Shown here: positions 8,605 to 17,156 of the stretch, in pieces
Position numbering within the stretch: position 1 is the stretch's first letter
Layout of the letters: each line of letters begins with the position of its first letter
Assembly: GCF_029892425.1 (NCBI RefSeq)
Contig: NZ_JARXWB010000019.1
Span: 87,916 to 151,915, forward strand
Reading direction: 5' to 3'
Length of the DNA stretch: 64,000 nt
DNA from: Bradyrhizobium sp. BR13661
GTDB taxonomy: Bacteria; Pseudomonadota; Alphaproteobacteria; Rhizobiales; Xanthobacteraceae
Made by a program: the position numbers and the translations under genes
The notes under the pieces: generated by a model
Told to the model about the DNA's origin: nothing
The model's database searches: none
What the model saw: the letters and a program-made list of their open reading frames with translations, nothing else

Positions 8605-9603
8605 TTGCGAAAGGTACTTTTGACGGGTGCGGGTGGGTTCATAGGATCGCACCTCGCGGAAGAGCTGGTCCGACGCAATGTCGCGGTGCGCACGTTCGTG
8701 CACTACAACAGCGCGGGTTCCTACGGCTGGCTCGATTCCTCGTCGCCCGAGATCCGCAAGGAGTTCGACGTCTTCGCCGGCAATGTTTGCGACCCCAACG
8801 GCGTGCGCACGGCGATGAAAGGATGCGATGCGGTGCTGCATCTCGCCGCGCTGATTGCGATTCCCTATTCGTATCACTCGCCCGACACCTACGTGGAAGC
8901 CAACATCCGCGGAACCCTCAACGTTCTGCAGGCAGCGCGCGATCTCGGCGTCGAAAAGGTGATCCATACGTCGACCAGCGAGGTCTACGGTACCGCTCAA
9001 TTCGTTCCGATCACCGAGGAGCATCCGCTGCAGGGCCAATCGCCTTACTCCGCGACCAAGATCGGCGCCGACCAGCTTGCATTGTCATTCGAGCGTTCAT
9101 TCGGCACACCCGTGACCGTGGTGCGGCCCTTCAACACGTATGGCCCGCGGCAATCGGCCCGCGCGGTGATCCCGACCATCATCACCCAGATCGCGGCAGG
9201 CGCGCGCAAGATCAAGCTCGGCAGCATCCATCCGACCCGCGACTTCAACTTCGTCGCCGACACCGTCGGTGGCTTCCTGGCGGCACTCGATTCCAGGGCC
9301 GGCATTGGCGAGGTCATCAATATCGGCAGCGGCTTCGAGATCTCGATTGGCGACACCGCGAACCTGATCGCCGAGCTGATGGGCGTCGAGATCGAGATCG
9401 AGCATGACGACGTTCGCGTGCGCCCCGGGCGCAGCGAGGTCGAGCGGCTATGGGCCTCCAACGCCAAGGCGCAGAATCTGCTGGGCTGGTCGCCGCGTTT
9501 CGGCGGCGTCGACGGCCTTCGCAAGGGTCTTGAACAGACCATCGCCTGGTTCACCAAGCAGGACAATCTCGCCCGCTATCGCGTCAATACCTATACGTTG
9601 TGA
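8605..9603 (+). CDS. legB: LegB-type NAD-dependent nucleotide-sugar 4,6-dehydratase
   Basis: 332 residues if TTG at 8605 is used (preceded by GAGGGGAACAGGAAC); the upstream ATG at 8536 would add 23 low-complexity residues before the Rossmann fold, so TTG is preferred. The extended SDR shows the GAGGFIGSH nucleotide motif at the very start, TSTSEVYG in the active site and YSATK (Tyr-x3-Lys). It belongs to the dehydratase type that pairs with a LegC aminotransferase. The expected step is UDP- or GDP-GlcNAc to the 4-keto-6-deoxy sugar, first of the legionaminic acid route. Its stop overlaps the next start, so it opens an operon 8605-15234. Confidence 0.8.
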   Translation: MRKVLLTGAGGFIGSHLAEELVRRNVAVRTFVHYNSAGSYGWLDSSSPEIRKEFDVFAGNVCDPNGVRTAMKGCDAVLHLAALIAIPYSYHSPDTYVEANIRGTLNVLQAARDLGVEKVIHTSTSEVYGTAQFVPITEEHPLQGQSPYSATKIGADQLALSFERSFGTPVTVVRPFNTYGPRQSARAVIPTIITQIAAGARKIKLGSIHPTRDFNFVADTVGGFLAALDSRAGIGEVINIGSGFEISIGDTANLIAELMGVEIEIEHDDVRVRPGRSEVERLWASNAKAQNLLGWSPRFGGVDGLRKGLEQTIAWFTKQDNLARYRVNTYTL

Positions 9604-10829
9604 GCACCATGAGCATGTCCTCCGCGCAAGCGAGCCCGAACCGTCCCGCCATGCTTGACGTCAAGCCGGTGCTCGACGCCGTCGATGCCGCGCTCGGCTC
9701 GGCCCAGCGTCCGGTCGAACTGCACGAGCCGCGGTTCGGGGATCGCGAGCGCGAGCTGGTGCTCGACTGCATCGATACCAACTGGGTGTCGTCGGCCGGC
9801 AAATACGTCACCCGTTTCGAGGACATGGTGGCGGAGGCGACCGGCTCGCGCCACGCGGTTGCGATCGTCAACGGCACCGCGGCGCTGCATGCGGCTTTGG
9901 TGCTGGAGGGCGTCGAGCCTGACGACGAGGTGTTGCTGCCCTCGATCACCTTCGTCGCCACCGCCAACGCCATCAGCCATGCCGGTGCAGTGCCTCACTT
10001 CGTCGACTCGACCTGGGACACGCTGGGGCTCGACCCGCGTGCGCTCGAGGCCCATCTCGATGCAATCGCCGTGCAGCGGAACGGCGCCTGGGTGAACAGG
10101 CACACGGGTCGCCGGCTTCGCGCCGTCGTTCCCGTGCACATTTTCGGACATCCCGTCGACATGGCTGCGCTCGGCGCGGTCGCCGCCCGCTACGGCCTCG
10201 TCATCGTCGAGGATGCGACCGAGTCGCTGGGCTCGCGCCTGAACGGCAAGGGCTGTGGCACGTTCGGCCATTCCGCGGTGTTGAGCTTCAATGGCAACAA
10301 GATCGTCACAACAGGCGGCGGCGGCATGATCGTGACCGACGACGAGGCGCATGCCCGCCATGCCCGGCATTTCACGTCGACGGCAAAGAAGGCCCACGCC
10401 TGGGCGTTCGAGCACGACGAAATCGCGTACAACTACCGCCTGCCCAACATCAATGCCGCGCTCGGTTGCGCGCAGATGGAGCGGCTTGCCGGAATGGTCG
10501 CGGCCAAGCGTGTGCTCGCAAAACGTTATCTCGATGCCTTCAGCGATTTCCCCTGGGCGCGCATCTATCGCGAGCCGAAGGGGGCCGAGAGCAATTACTG
10601 GCTCAATACGCTGGTGCTTGACCGCGACTATGCCTCCGAGCGCGACCGCTTGCTTCAGGCCCTGCACGGCCACGGCATTCGTGCGCGCCCGCTGTGGACG
10701 CCGATGCATCTGTTGCCGATGTACCGCGACTGTCCACGCGCGGCGCTTCCCGTCGCCGAGGACATGAATACCCGCTGCATCAACCTGCCGAGCAGTCCGT
10801 TCCTGGCCGAAAGCGCGAACGAGCGCTGA
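9600..10829 (+). CDS. legC: LegC-type PLP-dependent sugar aminotransferase
   Basis: 409 residues from GTG 9600, overlapping the dehydratase stop; ATG codons at 9609 and 9615 are alternatives. DegT/DnrJ/EryC1 fold with VNGTAALHAAL, the SITFVATANAI loop, VPVHIFGHPVDM, EDATESLGS and the PLP lysine in LSFNGNKIVTTGGGG at about residue 238. The roughly 40-residue N-terminal extension and the adjacent LegB fit the LegC subgroup, which installs the 4-amino group on the 4-keto sugar made by LegB. Cytoplasmic. Confidence 0.8.
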   Translation: MSTMSMSSAQASPNRPAMLDVKPVLDAVDAALGSAQRPVELHEPRFGDRERELVLDCIDTNWVSSAGKYVTRFEDMVAEATGSRHAVAIVNGTAALHAALVLEGVEPDDEVLLPSITFVATANAISHAGAVPHFVDSTWDTLGLDPRALEAHLDAIAVQRNGAWVNRHTGRRLRAVVPVHIFGHPVDMAALGAVAARYGLVIVEDATESLGSRLNGKGCGTFGHSAVLSFNGNKIVTTGGGGMIVTDDEAHARHARHFTSTAKKAHAWAFEHDEIAYNYRLPNINAALGCAQMERLAGMVAAKRVLAKRYLDAFSDFPWARIYREPKGAESNYWLNTLVLDRDYASERDRLLQALHGHGIRARPLWTPMHLLPMYRDCPRAALPVAEDMNTRCINLPSSPFLAESANER

Positions 10830-12217
10830 TGTCCCGGATCGTTTTCTTCACGATTCACAGCACGACGGCCTGGTGGAAGTACCTGGCCTCGCGCATGGAG
10901 TTTGCCGACGCGGTCGTGCTCAGCGATCTGCGCGACGACGGCGACTATTCGCTGGTCGACGATTTCTACCGTTTCGCAGACCGCGGCGATGCCGCGGCCG
11001 CAGCGCTCGACCGGTTCGGCCAGGACGGATGCGCCGACATCATCCTGCGCTGCCGGGTGCTCAGGAGCATCGATCGCGATGTCGCGCTCAGGATGATCGG
11101 CGGCATGGCGCAGGCGATCGAGAAGGCTTTTGACAAACTTGCCCCCGAGCTGGTCATGACCTTCACCATCGACCGCTACGTCATGGACGTGATGGAGCGC
11201 ATCGCGCGGCGGCGCGGTATCGACTTCCTGGAGATGACGACCTCGATCATCCCGGATCAGGTGATGCTGATGCGGCGTGGAAAGCCGATCTGGCTGCGCG
11301 AGCCCTCCACGGAGGACATCGACGCGGCGGTCGGTCAGCTCTGCAGGGAAGATTTCGCGCCGGCCTATGTGCGCGACGCCAAGCGCTTTTCGCTCGCCAG
11401 GTTCTGGAAAATTTACGGCTACTACACGCTGCGCGGCGCCTACTTCAACGTCTGGCGCTTTCTCAAGCGCGACCGCTACAATTGTCACTATCTCGACGCG
11501 CTGAAGCGGCTGAAGCACAAGGTGCGCATGCGCGACGTCACCGTGCTCGGGTTGCTCGATCACGGCTGGGACAAGCGGCTCGCCGAAGTGGATCGCGAGC
11601 GACGGGTGTTCCTCGGGCTTCAGCTGTTCCCCGAAGCTTCGATGGACTACTGGCTCGAATCGCAAGCCATGCTCGCGCATGACGATGTGTTGGTGCGCTA
11701 TTGCGAGGTGCTCGGTCGGGCCGGCTACCGCATCTTCGTCAAGGACCATCCGTTGCAATTCGGTTTTCGTCAGCGCGAGCTGTTCGAGCGCTTGGCGAAG
11801 CTGCCGGGCGTGGTGCTGGTGCCTTACGACGTGCCCGCGAATCTGCTGATCGGGAAGTGCGCGGTGTCGGTCACGTTCACCGGCACGATCGGCTTCCAGG
11901 CGGCACTCGCCGGGCTGATTTCCGTCGCGACAGAGCCTTATTACGCGACCGGGCAGCACTTCGTGCACATCCGTGACACAAACGAGATCGACGGTCTCGC
12001 CGAGCGGCTGGCGCGATGGCATTCCCCTGACGATCTCGCGACGACGCGCCGCGCAATCATGCGGCACCTGGCGTCGATCAGCGTCGAGGGCGACTATTTC
12101 GGCTGGCGCAAGTTCGACCCTGATAACGAGGCCCTGCGGGCTTCAGTCGAGCCGCTGGCGCGTTCGTTGAATGCGCATTTGCCACGCTTCATAAAATCCT
12201 GCAGAGCCGTCGCTTGA
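10829..12217 (+). CDS. Capsule-synthesis-type (KpsC/KpsS-like) glycosyltransferase
   Basis: 462 residues from ATG 10829, which overlaps the preceding TGA by one base; an upstream in-frame extension lies inside legC and is rejected. The C-terminal half carries KDHPLQFGFR and a VTFTGTIGFQAALAG loop, characteristic of the capsule polysaccharide synthesis (PF05159-like) transferases related to Kdo/sialic acid transferases. In a legionaminate cluster this makes it a candidate transferase for the nonulosonic acid. No membrane segment. Assignment to family fairly sure, to substrate not. Confidence 0.65.
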   Translation: MSRIVFFTIHSTTAWWKYLASRMEFADAVVLSDLRDDGDYSLVDDFYRFADRGDAAAAALDRFGQDGCADIILRCRVLRSIDRDVALRMIGGMAQAIEKAFDKLAPELVMTFTIDRYVMDVMERIARRRGIDFLEMTTSIIPDQVMLMRRGKPIWLREPSTEDIDAAVGQLCREDFAPAYVRDAKRFSLARFWKIYGYYTLRGAYFNVWRFLKRDRYNCHYLDALKRLKHKVRMRDVTVLGLLDHGWDKRLAEVDRERRVFLGLQLFPEASMDYWLESQAMLAHDDVLVRYCEVLGRAGYRIFVKDHPLQFGFRQRELFERLAKLPGVVLVPYDVPANLLIGKCAVSVTFTGTIGFQAALAGLISVATEPYYATGQHFVHIRDTNEIDGLAERLARWHSPDDLATTRRAIMRHLASISVEGDYFGWRKFDPDNEALRASVEPLARSLNAHLPRFIKSCRAVA

Positions 12218-13605
12218 CGATCCCGCGGGGAATGCACTTGCAACCGATGTCGTCGTCCGGCGGAGATGGAAACAGCGCGATGCGGCCTCGTCTGCTCGAT
12301 CTCGTGACGCGTCCGGCGGTTGCCGGCACGGTCGCAGCGCTGGTGCTGCGCGCGTTGACGCTGGCGAGCCGCTTTCTGCTGTCGCTGCTTCTGGCGCGCA
12401 TGTTGTCGCCGGCGGAGATGGGGCAATATGGCTTGCTGACCGCGGCGCTGGCCTTCGCGTTGTTTATGGTGGGTCTGGAGTTCTATTCCTACACCCTGCG
12501 CGAACTGGTGCCGGCGAGCCCCGAGCAACGCGCGCGCATCATTGCGGACCAGATGGGGCTTGGCGCCGTGGCGCTCCTCGCGATCGGGATCGTGGTGGCG
12601 GGTGCGATTGCCACGGGCTCCTTTCCGGCGCGTCTAGCGCCGTGGTTCATCCTGATTCTCGTCACCGAGCACGTTTCGCTGGAGGCGACGCGAATCCTGA
12701 TCATCACCTGGCGGCCGGTTCGCGCCTATATCGGCGTGTTCCTGCGCGGTGGAATCTGGGTGTATATGATCGCCGCGCTGATGTTCGCGGTGCCGTCGAC
12801 GCGCATGCTGGAGACCGTGCTGGTCTGGTGGGCTCTGGGCGGCGTGTTGTCGATCGCCTTTTCCGCGTTCTCGCTCTCCGAGCTGCCATGGCGCGAACTC
12901 AGCGGCTACCGGCCGGATGTCCGGAATATCCGCGCGGGCCTTCGGGTCGCACGCCCCTTCATGCTGACGGCGGCGGGAGCGCTGGTCATCTCTTATGTCG
13001 ACCGCTTCGTCATCGATGCGTTCGTTGGACGTGATGCGCTCGGCATCTACACGTTCTATTCCACGATTCTGATCGGGCTGTTGTCGCTGGGCGGCTCGGT
13101 GTCGCACCAGTTTCTACCGAAAGTCATTGCAGGCTACGCGGCAGGCCCGGACGCCTATCGCGCGTCGCTGCGCTCGTTCTTCTGGTCGATGCTGGCGCTG
13201 GTTTCCGCGACCATGATCCTGTCTGCTTCTGCCATGGGGCCGATGCTGGCATTGCTCGGACTCTCCACCTACGCGGCCAACGTCGGCGTGTTCTACGCCA
13301 TGCTGCCAGGGATATTCCTTCGCATGCTGGCGGATGTCCCCTCTTATGCGCTCTATGCAGCGCGTTCGGACAGATATCTCCTGATCTGCAATCTCGGGTC
13401 GGCGGTGGTCTCGACGACGTTGAACGTGGCGCTGATTCCCGTGCTCGGCATCTACGGTGCCGCACTTGCCGGAGGAGTTGCCAGCGCCGCGCTGTTCATC
13501 TCCCTGCTGGGATTCGCCATCCACAGGATGCGCGAGAGCTTCAGGGAACCGGGTGCGACCGTAGCCATCGGTCTTCCCACCGATCCGGACATGCTTTATC
13601 CGTGA
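12214..13605 (+). CDS. Wzx-like oligosaccharide flippase
   Basis: 463 residues with about twelve membrane segments, starting at TTG 12214 overlapping the previous stop or at ATG 12232/12280. The pattern SRFLLSLLLARMLSPAEMG near the first helices is the usual N-terminal feature of polysaccharide-transporter flippases. It would export the undecaprenyl-linked repeat unit made by the surrounding transferases. Downstream lies the polymerase-like gene at 13666, giving a Wzx/Wzy pair inside the leg operon. Confidence 0.8.
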   Translation: MTIPRGMHLQPMSSSGGDGNSAMRPRLLDLVTRPAVAGTVAALVLRALTLASRFLLSLLLARMLSPAEMGQYGLLTAALAFALFMVGLEFYSYTLRELVPASPEQRARIIADQMGLGAVALLAIGIVVAGAIATGSFPARLAPWFILILVTEHVSLEATRILIITWRPVRAYIGVFLRGGIWVYMIAALMFAVPSTRMLETVLVWWALGGVLSIAFSAFSLSELPWRELSGYRPDVRNIRAGLRVARPFMLTAAGALVISYVDRFVIDAFVGRDALGIYTFYSTILIGLLSLGGSVSHQFLPKVIAGYAAGPDAYRASLRSFFWSMLALVSATMILSASAMGPMLALLGLSTYAANVGVFYAMLPGIFLRMLADVPSYALYAARSDRYLLICNLGSAVVSTTLNVALIPVLGIYGAALAGGVASAALFISLLGFAIHRMRESFREPGATVAIGLPTDPDMLYP

Positions 13606-13665
13606 GGATCCGCTCGTGCGTAAGCTTTTCAGGGCAGTCTCATTTTCCAGCAAAAGGGGTGCCCT

Positions 13666-15234
13666 TTGATCGTTGATTTGCAGCAGCGGCGCATTCCTTT
13701 GCTTGGCTTCCTCGCTTCGCCCGCCATTCTGATAACCGTGATCTGGCTCGGGGCGCTCCTCGCCGTCGCCGTCGGGCCGATCGACTATCCGGGGCAACCG
13801 TCCGCGGCCGTGGTGACGCTGGTTGCGTTTGGGCTGGCGATCTTTCTGTTGTCTTATCATGGGGGCAAGCTCGCCTTCGATCGTTGGTTTGCGCGCAGGA
13901 AGGCCTCGTCACCGCTCTCCGCTCGGACGCTCAACTACGTCACCTCCGCCGTTTCGCTGTTCGGCATCGTCGGCATCGCGCTGGTGGCGCTCGATCGGAC
14001 GCTCCTTAGCGGCGTGAGCAACGGCAGCTATGCCGAGTTGCTTCGCTGTGCGCCGGGACTGGTCGACACGGTCGCGATCAAGCGCACGCCGCTGCTCTAC
14101 GGTGGCTACGCGATATTCTCCTTCGGCTTCGTTTCCGTGGTCCTGTTTCTGCTGAAGGGCGAGGAAATCAGGGGATGGGCCGCAGCGTTGGCGCAGCTCT
14201 CCATCGTGTGTCCGGTCGGTTACGCGCTGCTCTACTCAGGACGGATGCCGATCCTGTTCATTCTCGTTCTCGTGGCGATGGCGATGCTGGTGCGGCTTGC
14301 GCAGGGACGAACGCTCCTGCCGCGCGGCCATTATCTTCTGCTCAAGACCGGCATCATCGTGGCATTGTTTGCGGTCTATTCCAGCGCGATCTGGACCACC
14401 AGACAAAGCTTTTGCATCCGAATGTCGCCTCTGATCACGGAATTGCAGCAGGAGAAGGATCGGCGTGACACAGTTGCGGCGGAGCAGGGACCAGCCGCAC
14501 CGGCGGACACGCCGCGGCCCAAGCCCGGCGCACTCATCTCGGCGGATCAGCTGAACAAACGTGTTGCCGAGGCGCAGGCGCTTCCGCCGCCGGCCTCCAG
14601 CCCAAGCTCGACGGAAGCCGTTCTGGCGATGATGCTGGAAGCCTGGAATGTTAAGCCGCGCGGCTACGTGACCTCGGCGCTCGAATCCAGGCATCTGTCG
14701 GCGCGTGAAGCCATGATCGGCCTCAGCACCTATTTCTACCTGACCCATGGCGTGCGGACGGTCGATATCGTCTGGAAGGCCCGCGATAAATTCACGCCCC
14801 ATTGGGGGGTGTACGAAGTCGGCGTGCTGTCGCCGCTGCTGCGGATTTTCTTCCCGGCCAGCGATCACGTTGCCGCCATGGAGGCCGAACAGCGAACCGT
14901 GCTGATCTACGGCTTCTTCCCGAGCGCCTGGGCAGCGGCCTTCATCGATTTCGGTCTCGTCGGTGCAATGATTTACGTGGCGATCTGGGGAGCGGTGGCG
15001 GGCTGGAGCGCGGCTGGAAGCAGGCTTTCCGGTCTGATGACGCCTCCGCTGCTGCTGGTGTTCGTGCTCGCCAGCATTCTTCTCAGTCCCGTTCAGGGCC
15101 CTCTCGGCATGGCCAATTCAGCGCTGGTGCTGATGTCGATGCTGGCGATCGGCCTGATGCTTGATCTGGCCAAGCTCCGGGCGCGGGCACCGGAAGACGT
15201 CGGCAAGCTCGAGGCCGACAGGCCGACGGTCTGA
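13666..15234 (+). CDS. Polymerase-like (Wzy/oligosaccharide repeat) membrane protein
   Basis: 522 residues from TTG 13666 (AAAAGGGGT upstream). Multiple hydrophobic helices are interrupted by a long polar, proline-rich loop (about residues 265-330: EKDRRDT..., TPRPKPGALIS, PPPASSPSS). A large external loop between helices is typical of Wzy polymerases and O-antigen ligases. It follows a flippase in the same orientation, 60 bases away. Function from topology and context only; an O-antigen ligase is the main alternative. Confidence 0.6.
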   Translation: MIVDLQQRRIPLLGFLASPAILITVIWLGALLAVAVGPIDYPGQPSAAVVTLVAFGLAIFLLSYHGGKLAFDRWFARRKASSPLSARTLNYVTSAVSLFGIVGIALVALDRTLLSGVSNGSYAELLRCAPGLVDTVAIKRTPLLYGGYAIFSFGFVSVVLFLLKGEEIRGWAAALAQLSIVCPVGYALLYSGRMPILFILVLVAMAMLVRLAQGRTLLPRGHYLLLKTGIIVALFAVYSSAIWTTRQSFCIRMSPLITELQQEKDRRDTVAAEQGPAAPADTPRPKPGALISADQLNKRVAEAQALPPPASSPSSTEAVLAMMLEAWNVKPRGYVTSALESRHLSAREAMIGLSTYFYLTHGVRTVDIVWKARDKFTPHWGVYEVGVLSPLLRIFFPASDHVAAMEAEQRTVLIYGFFPSAWAAAFIDFGLVGAMIYVAIWGAVAGWSAAGSRLSGLMTPPLLLVFVLASILLSPVQGPLGMANSALVLMSMLAIGLMLDLAKLRARAPEDVGKLEADRPTV

Positions 15235-15236
15235 TT

Positions 15237-16196
15237 TCAAGACGCGGAGACGTTCCGCAGCCAGGCGACGGTCGCGGCGACGCCTTCTTCCATGGTGCAG
15301 GGAAGCGGACCGCAGACCGTTGCGGTCGGCCCGAGATCGAACTGATACTGTGTGAGCACGTTGTTGAGGCGGAATGAATTGAAGGGAAACCGCTTCAATC
15401 CGATCGCGTTGATCGCATCGCCGCAAAGCCCCAGCGTGCGGGCGATGCTGCGCGGCAGGTGTGGAATCGGACGCGCACCGAAGGCTCGCTGAAATGCGTC
15501 GCTCCATGCGATCAGGTCGATCGGCGTGTAGTCGGCGAGATAGAACGTCCGGCGATGGATATGATCCGCTGGTACGCTGAGCAGACGCCAATACTGGAAC
15601 GCGATGTTCTCGATATAACTGTAGGATTTCCAGAGCGGGCCATGTCCGACATGAAAATAGCGACCGCGCTCGATCATGTGCAGGAAGCGCTGATAATGTG
15701 TGCTCATGCCCGGACCCCAGACGGTGGTCGGGCGCGCCAGGCACCATTCGCGGCCCGCGCCATCGCTGCTGCGGACGATCTCTTCGGTGCGCACCTTGCT
15801 CTTTCCGTACAGGGTGTCGGCCTTGTAGTCGGTGTCGCTGGTCGGCACGTAGCCGACGCGGCAGACGAGCTGCGAGGACGTCCAGATCACCCGCCGGACG
15901 GACGGCGTCCGCCTGATAGCCTCGACCAGATTTTCCACACCCTCGATGTTGGCGGTGTAGCCGGACAGATCGGTCTTCTCGTCGAGATCGATGCGTGCGG
16001 CGAGGTGGACCACCGCATCAGGCGCGGCGCCGGTCACCGCTCTTGCCAGGCCATCGGCATCGAGGATGTCACAGACGATGTCGGTGGTCTTGGCTGGAAC
16101 CTTGTCGAGCCCCACGACGTCGCAACCTTCGGCGCGCAGTCGCCGCACCAGCGCCTGGCCGATGAAGCCGGAGCTTCCGGTCACGAGAACTTTCAT
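15237..16196 (-). CDS. NAD-dependent epimerase/dehydratase (extended SDR)
   Basis: 319 residues from ATG 16196, which begins the Rossmann fold directly (MKVLVTGSSGFIGQALVRR); an in-frame ATG at 16274 would only add a basic leader. It has TSSQLVCR in the active-site strand and YGKSK as the Tyr-x3-Lys pair. It acts on a nucleotide sugar, type unknown. It reads opposite to the operon before it, with only 2 bases between the stop codons, and diverges from the FkbM gene at 16341. Confidence 0.75.
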   Translation of the reverse strand: MKVLVTGSSGFIGQALVRRLRAEGCDVVGLDKVPAKTTDIVCDILDADGLARAVTGAAPDAVVHLAARIDLDEKTDLSGYTANIEGVENLVEAIRRTPSVRRVIWTSSQLVCRVGYVPTSDTDYKADTLYGKSKVRTEEIVRSSDGAGREWCLARPTTVWGPGMSTHYQRFLHMIERGRYFHVGHGPLWKSYSYIENIAFQYWRLLSVPADHIHRRTFYLADYTPIDLIAWSDAFQRAFGARPIPHLPRSIARTLGLCGDAINAIGLKRFPFNSFRLNNVLTQYQFDLGPTATVCGPLPCTMEEGVAATVAWLRNVSAS

Positions 16197-16340
16197 GCTG
16201 ATGTCGCTGTCTTGACCGGCTTGCCGGGGTGATCTACCAAACCGACCAGTCGATTGCAAACTGTGGTAATCCATTGTGCTTCAAGGCATTTTGCAATCGC
16301 GATCCTTCACCTCGGCTCTAACCCAACCGGCGCTCGCTTC

Positions 16341-17135
16341 ATGAAGGCATTCGTCTCTGCCGCGTTTCAGGCCATCAACAACGTCCTGGAACCTATTGGC
16401 CTGCGCCTGATGCGTACCAACGCGCCGGTCAGGAATTTCGGCCTGTTCTTCAAGCATCTGAAGTCGCTTGGCTTCGATATGAGGACGGTGATCGACGTCG
16501 GCATTGCTTTCGGCACCTCGCCGATCTACGAGGCGTTTCCGCGCGCCAAATATTTTCTGGTCGAGCCGGTGGCCGAATGCCGTCCGATTCTCGAGCAGCT
16601 CAAGCAGCGGCTCAATGCCGAATATTTTCTGGTTGCCGCCGGCGCCGAGAATGGCGAGATCACCTTCAACGTCCACGACGATATTTCGGGCTCGAGCATT
16701 TTCGCGCAAGTTGAGGGCAAGGCCCTCGACGGCGAAGCGCGCAAGACGCCGATGAGACGGCTGGACTCGCTGTTGCCCGAGGTCCTGGAGCATCCGGTAT
16801 TCCTGAAGATCGATACGCAGGGTGCCGAGATCGAGGTGTTGAAGGGCCTCGGCACGCGCATCGGCGAGATCGATCTCATGATCCTCGAGACCACGATGAT
16901 GCCGATGCGGCACGGCATCCCGCAATTCGCGGACATCGTTCGCTTCTGCGACGACGCAGGCTTTGCGGTTTATGACGTGCTGGAGGGGCACATGCGCTCG
17001 CTCGACGGCGCGCTGGCCCAGATCGATCTGGCTTTCGTGCGCAAGGACAGTCCGCTGCGCAGTCAGACGGCCTATTTCACCCCAGACCAACTCGCCGAAT
17101 ATCTCAAGCGTCCAAGCAAGCTGCGCGGCGTGTAG
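16341..17135 (+). CDS. FkbM-family methyltransferase
   Basis: 264 residues from ATG 16341. Class I SAM fold: TVIDVGIAFGTSPIYEAFP (motif I region), FLVEPVAEC, and the FkbM signature FLKIDTQGAEIEVLKG at about residue 155. FkbM-type enzymes O-methylate sugars or polyketides. Here a glycan hydroxyl is the natural substrate. It stands alone on the plus strand between a divergent epimerase and a convergent dioxygenase gene (stop codons 22 bases apart). Confidence 0.8.
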   Translation: MKAFVSAAFQAINNVLEPIGLRLMRTNAPVRNFGLFFKHLKSLGFDMRTVIDVGIAFGTSPIYEAFPRAKYFLVEPVAECRPILEQLKQRLNAEYFLVAAGAENGEITFNVHDDISGSSIFAQVEGKALDGEARKTPMRRLDSLLPEVLEHPVFLKIDTQGAEIEVLKGLGTRIGEIDLMILETTMMPMRHGIPQFADIVRFCDDAGFAVYDVLEGHMRSLDGALAQIDLAFVRKDSPLRSQTAYFTPDQLAEYLKRPSKLRGV

Positions 17136-17156
17136 CCCGGCGTCGCGCGCTTCGGG

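Noticed and set aside
9591..12067. Long minus-strand open frames
   Set aside because: Antisense to legC and the capsule-type transferase, rich in Arg/His and without domains.
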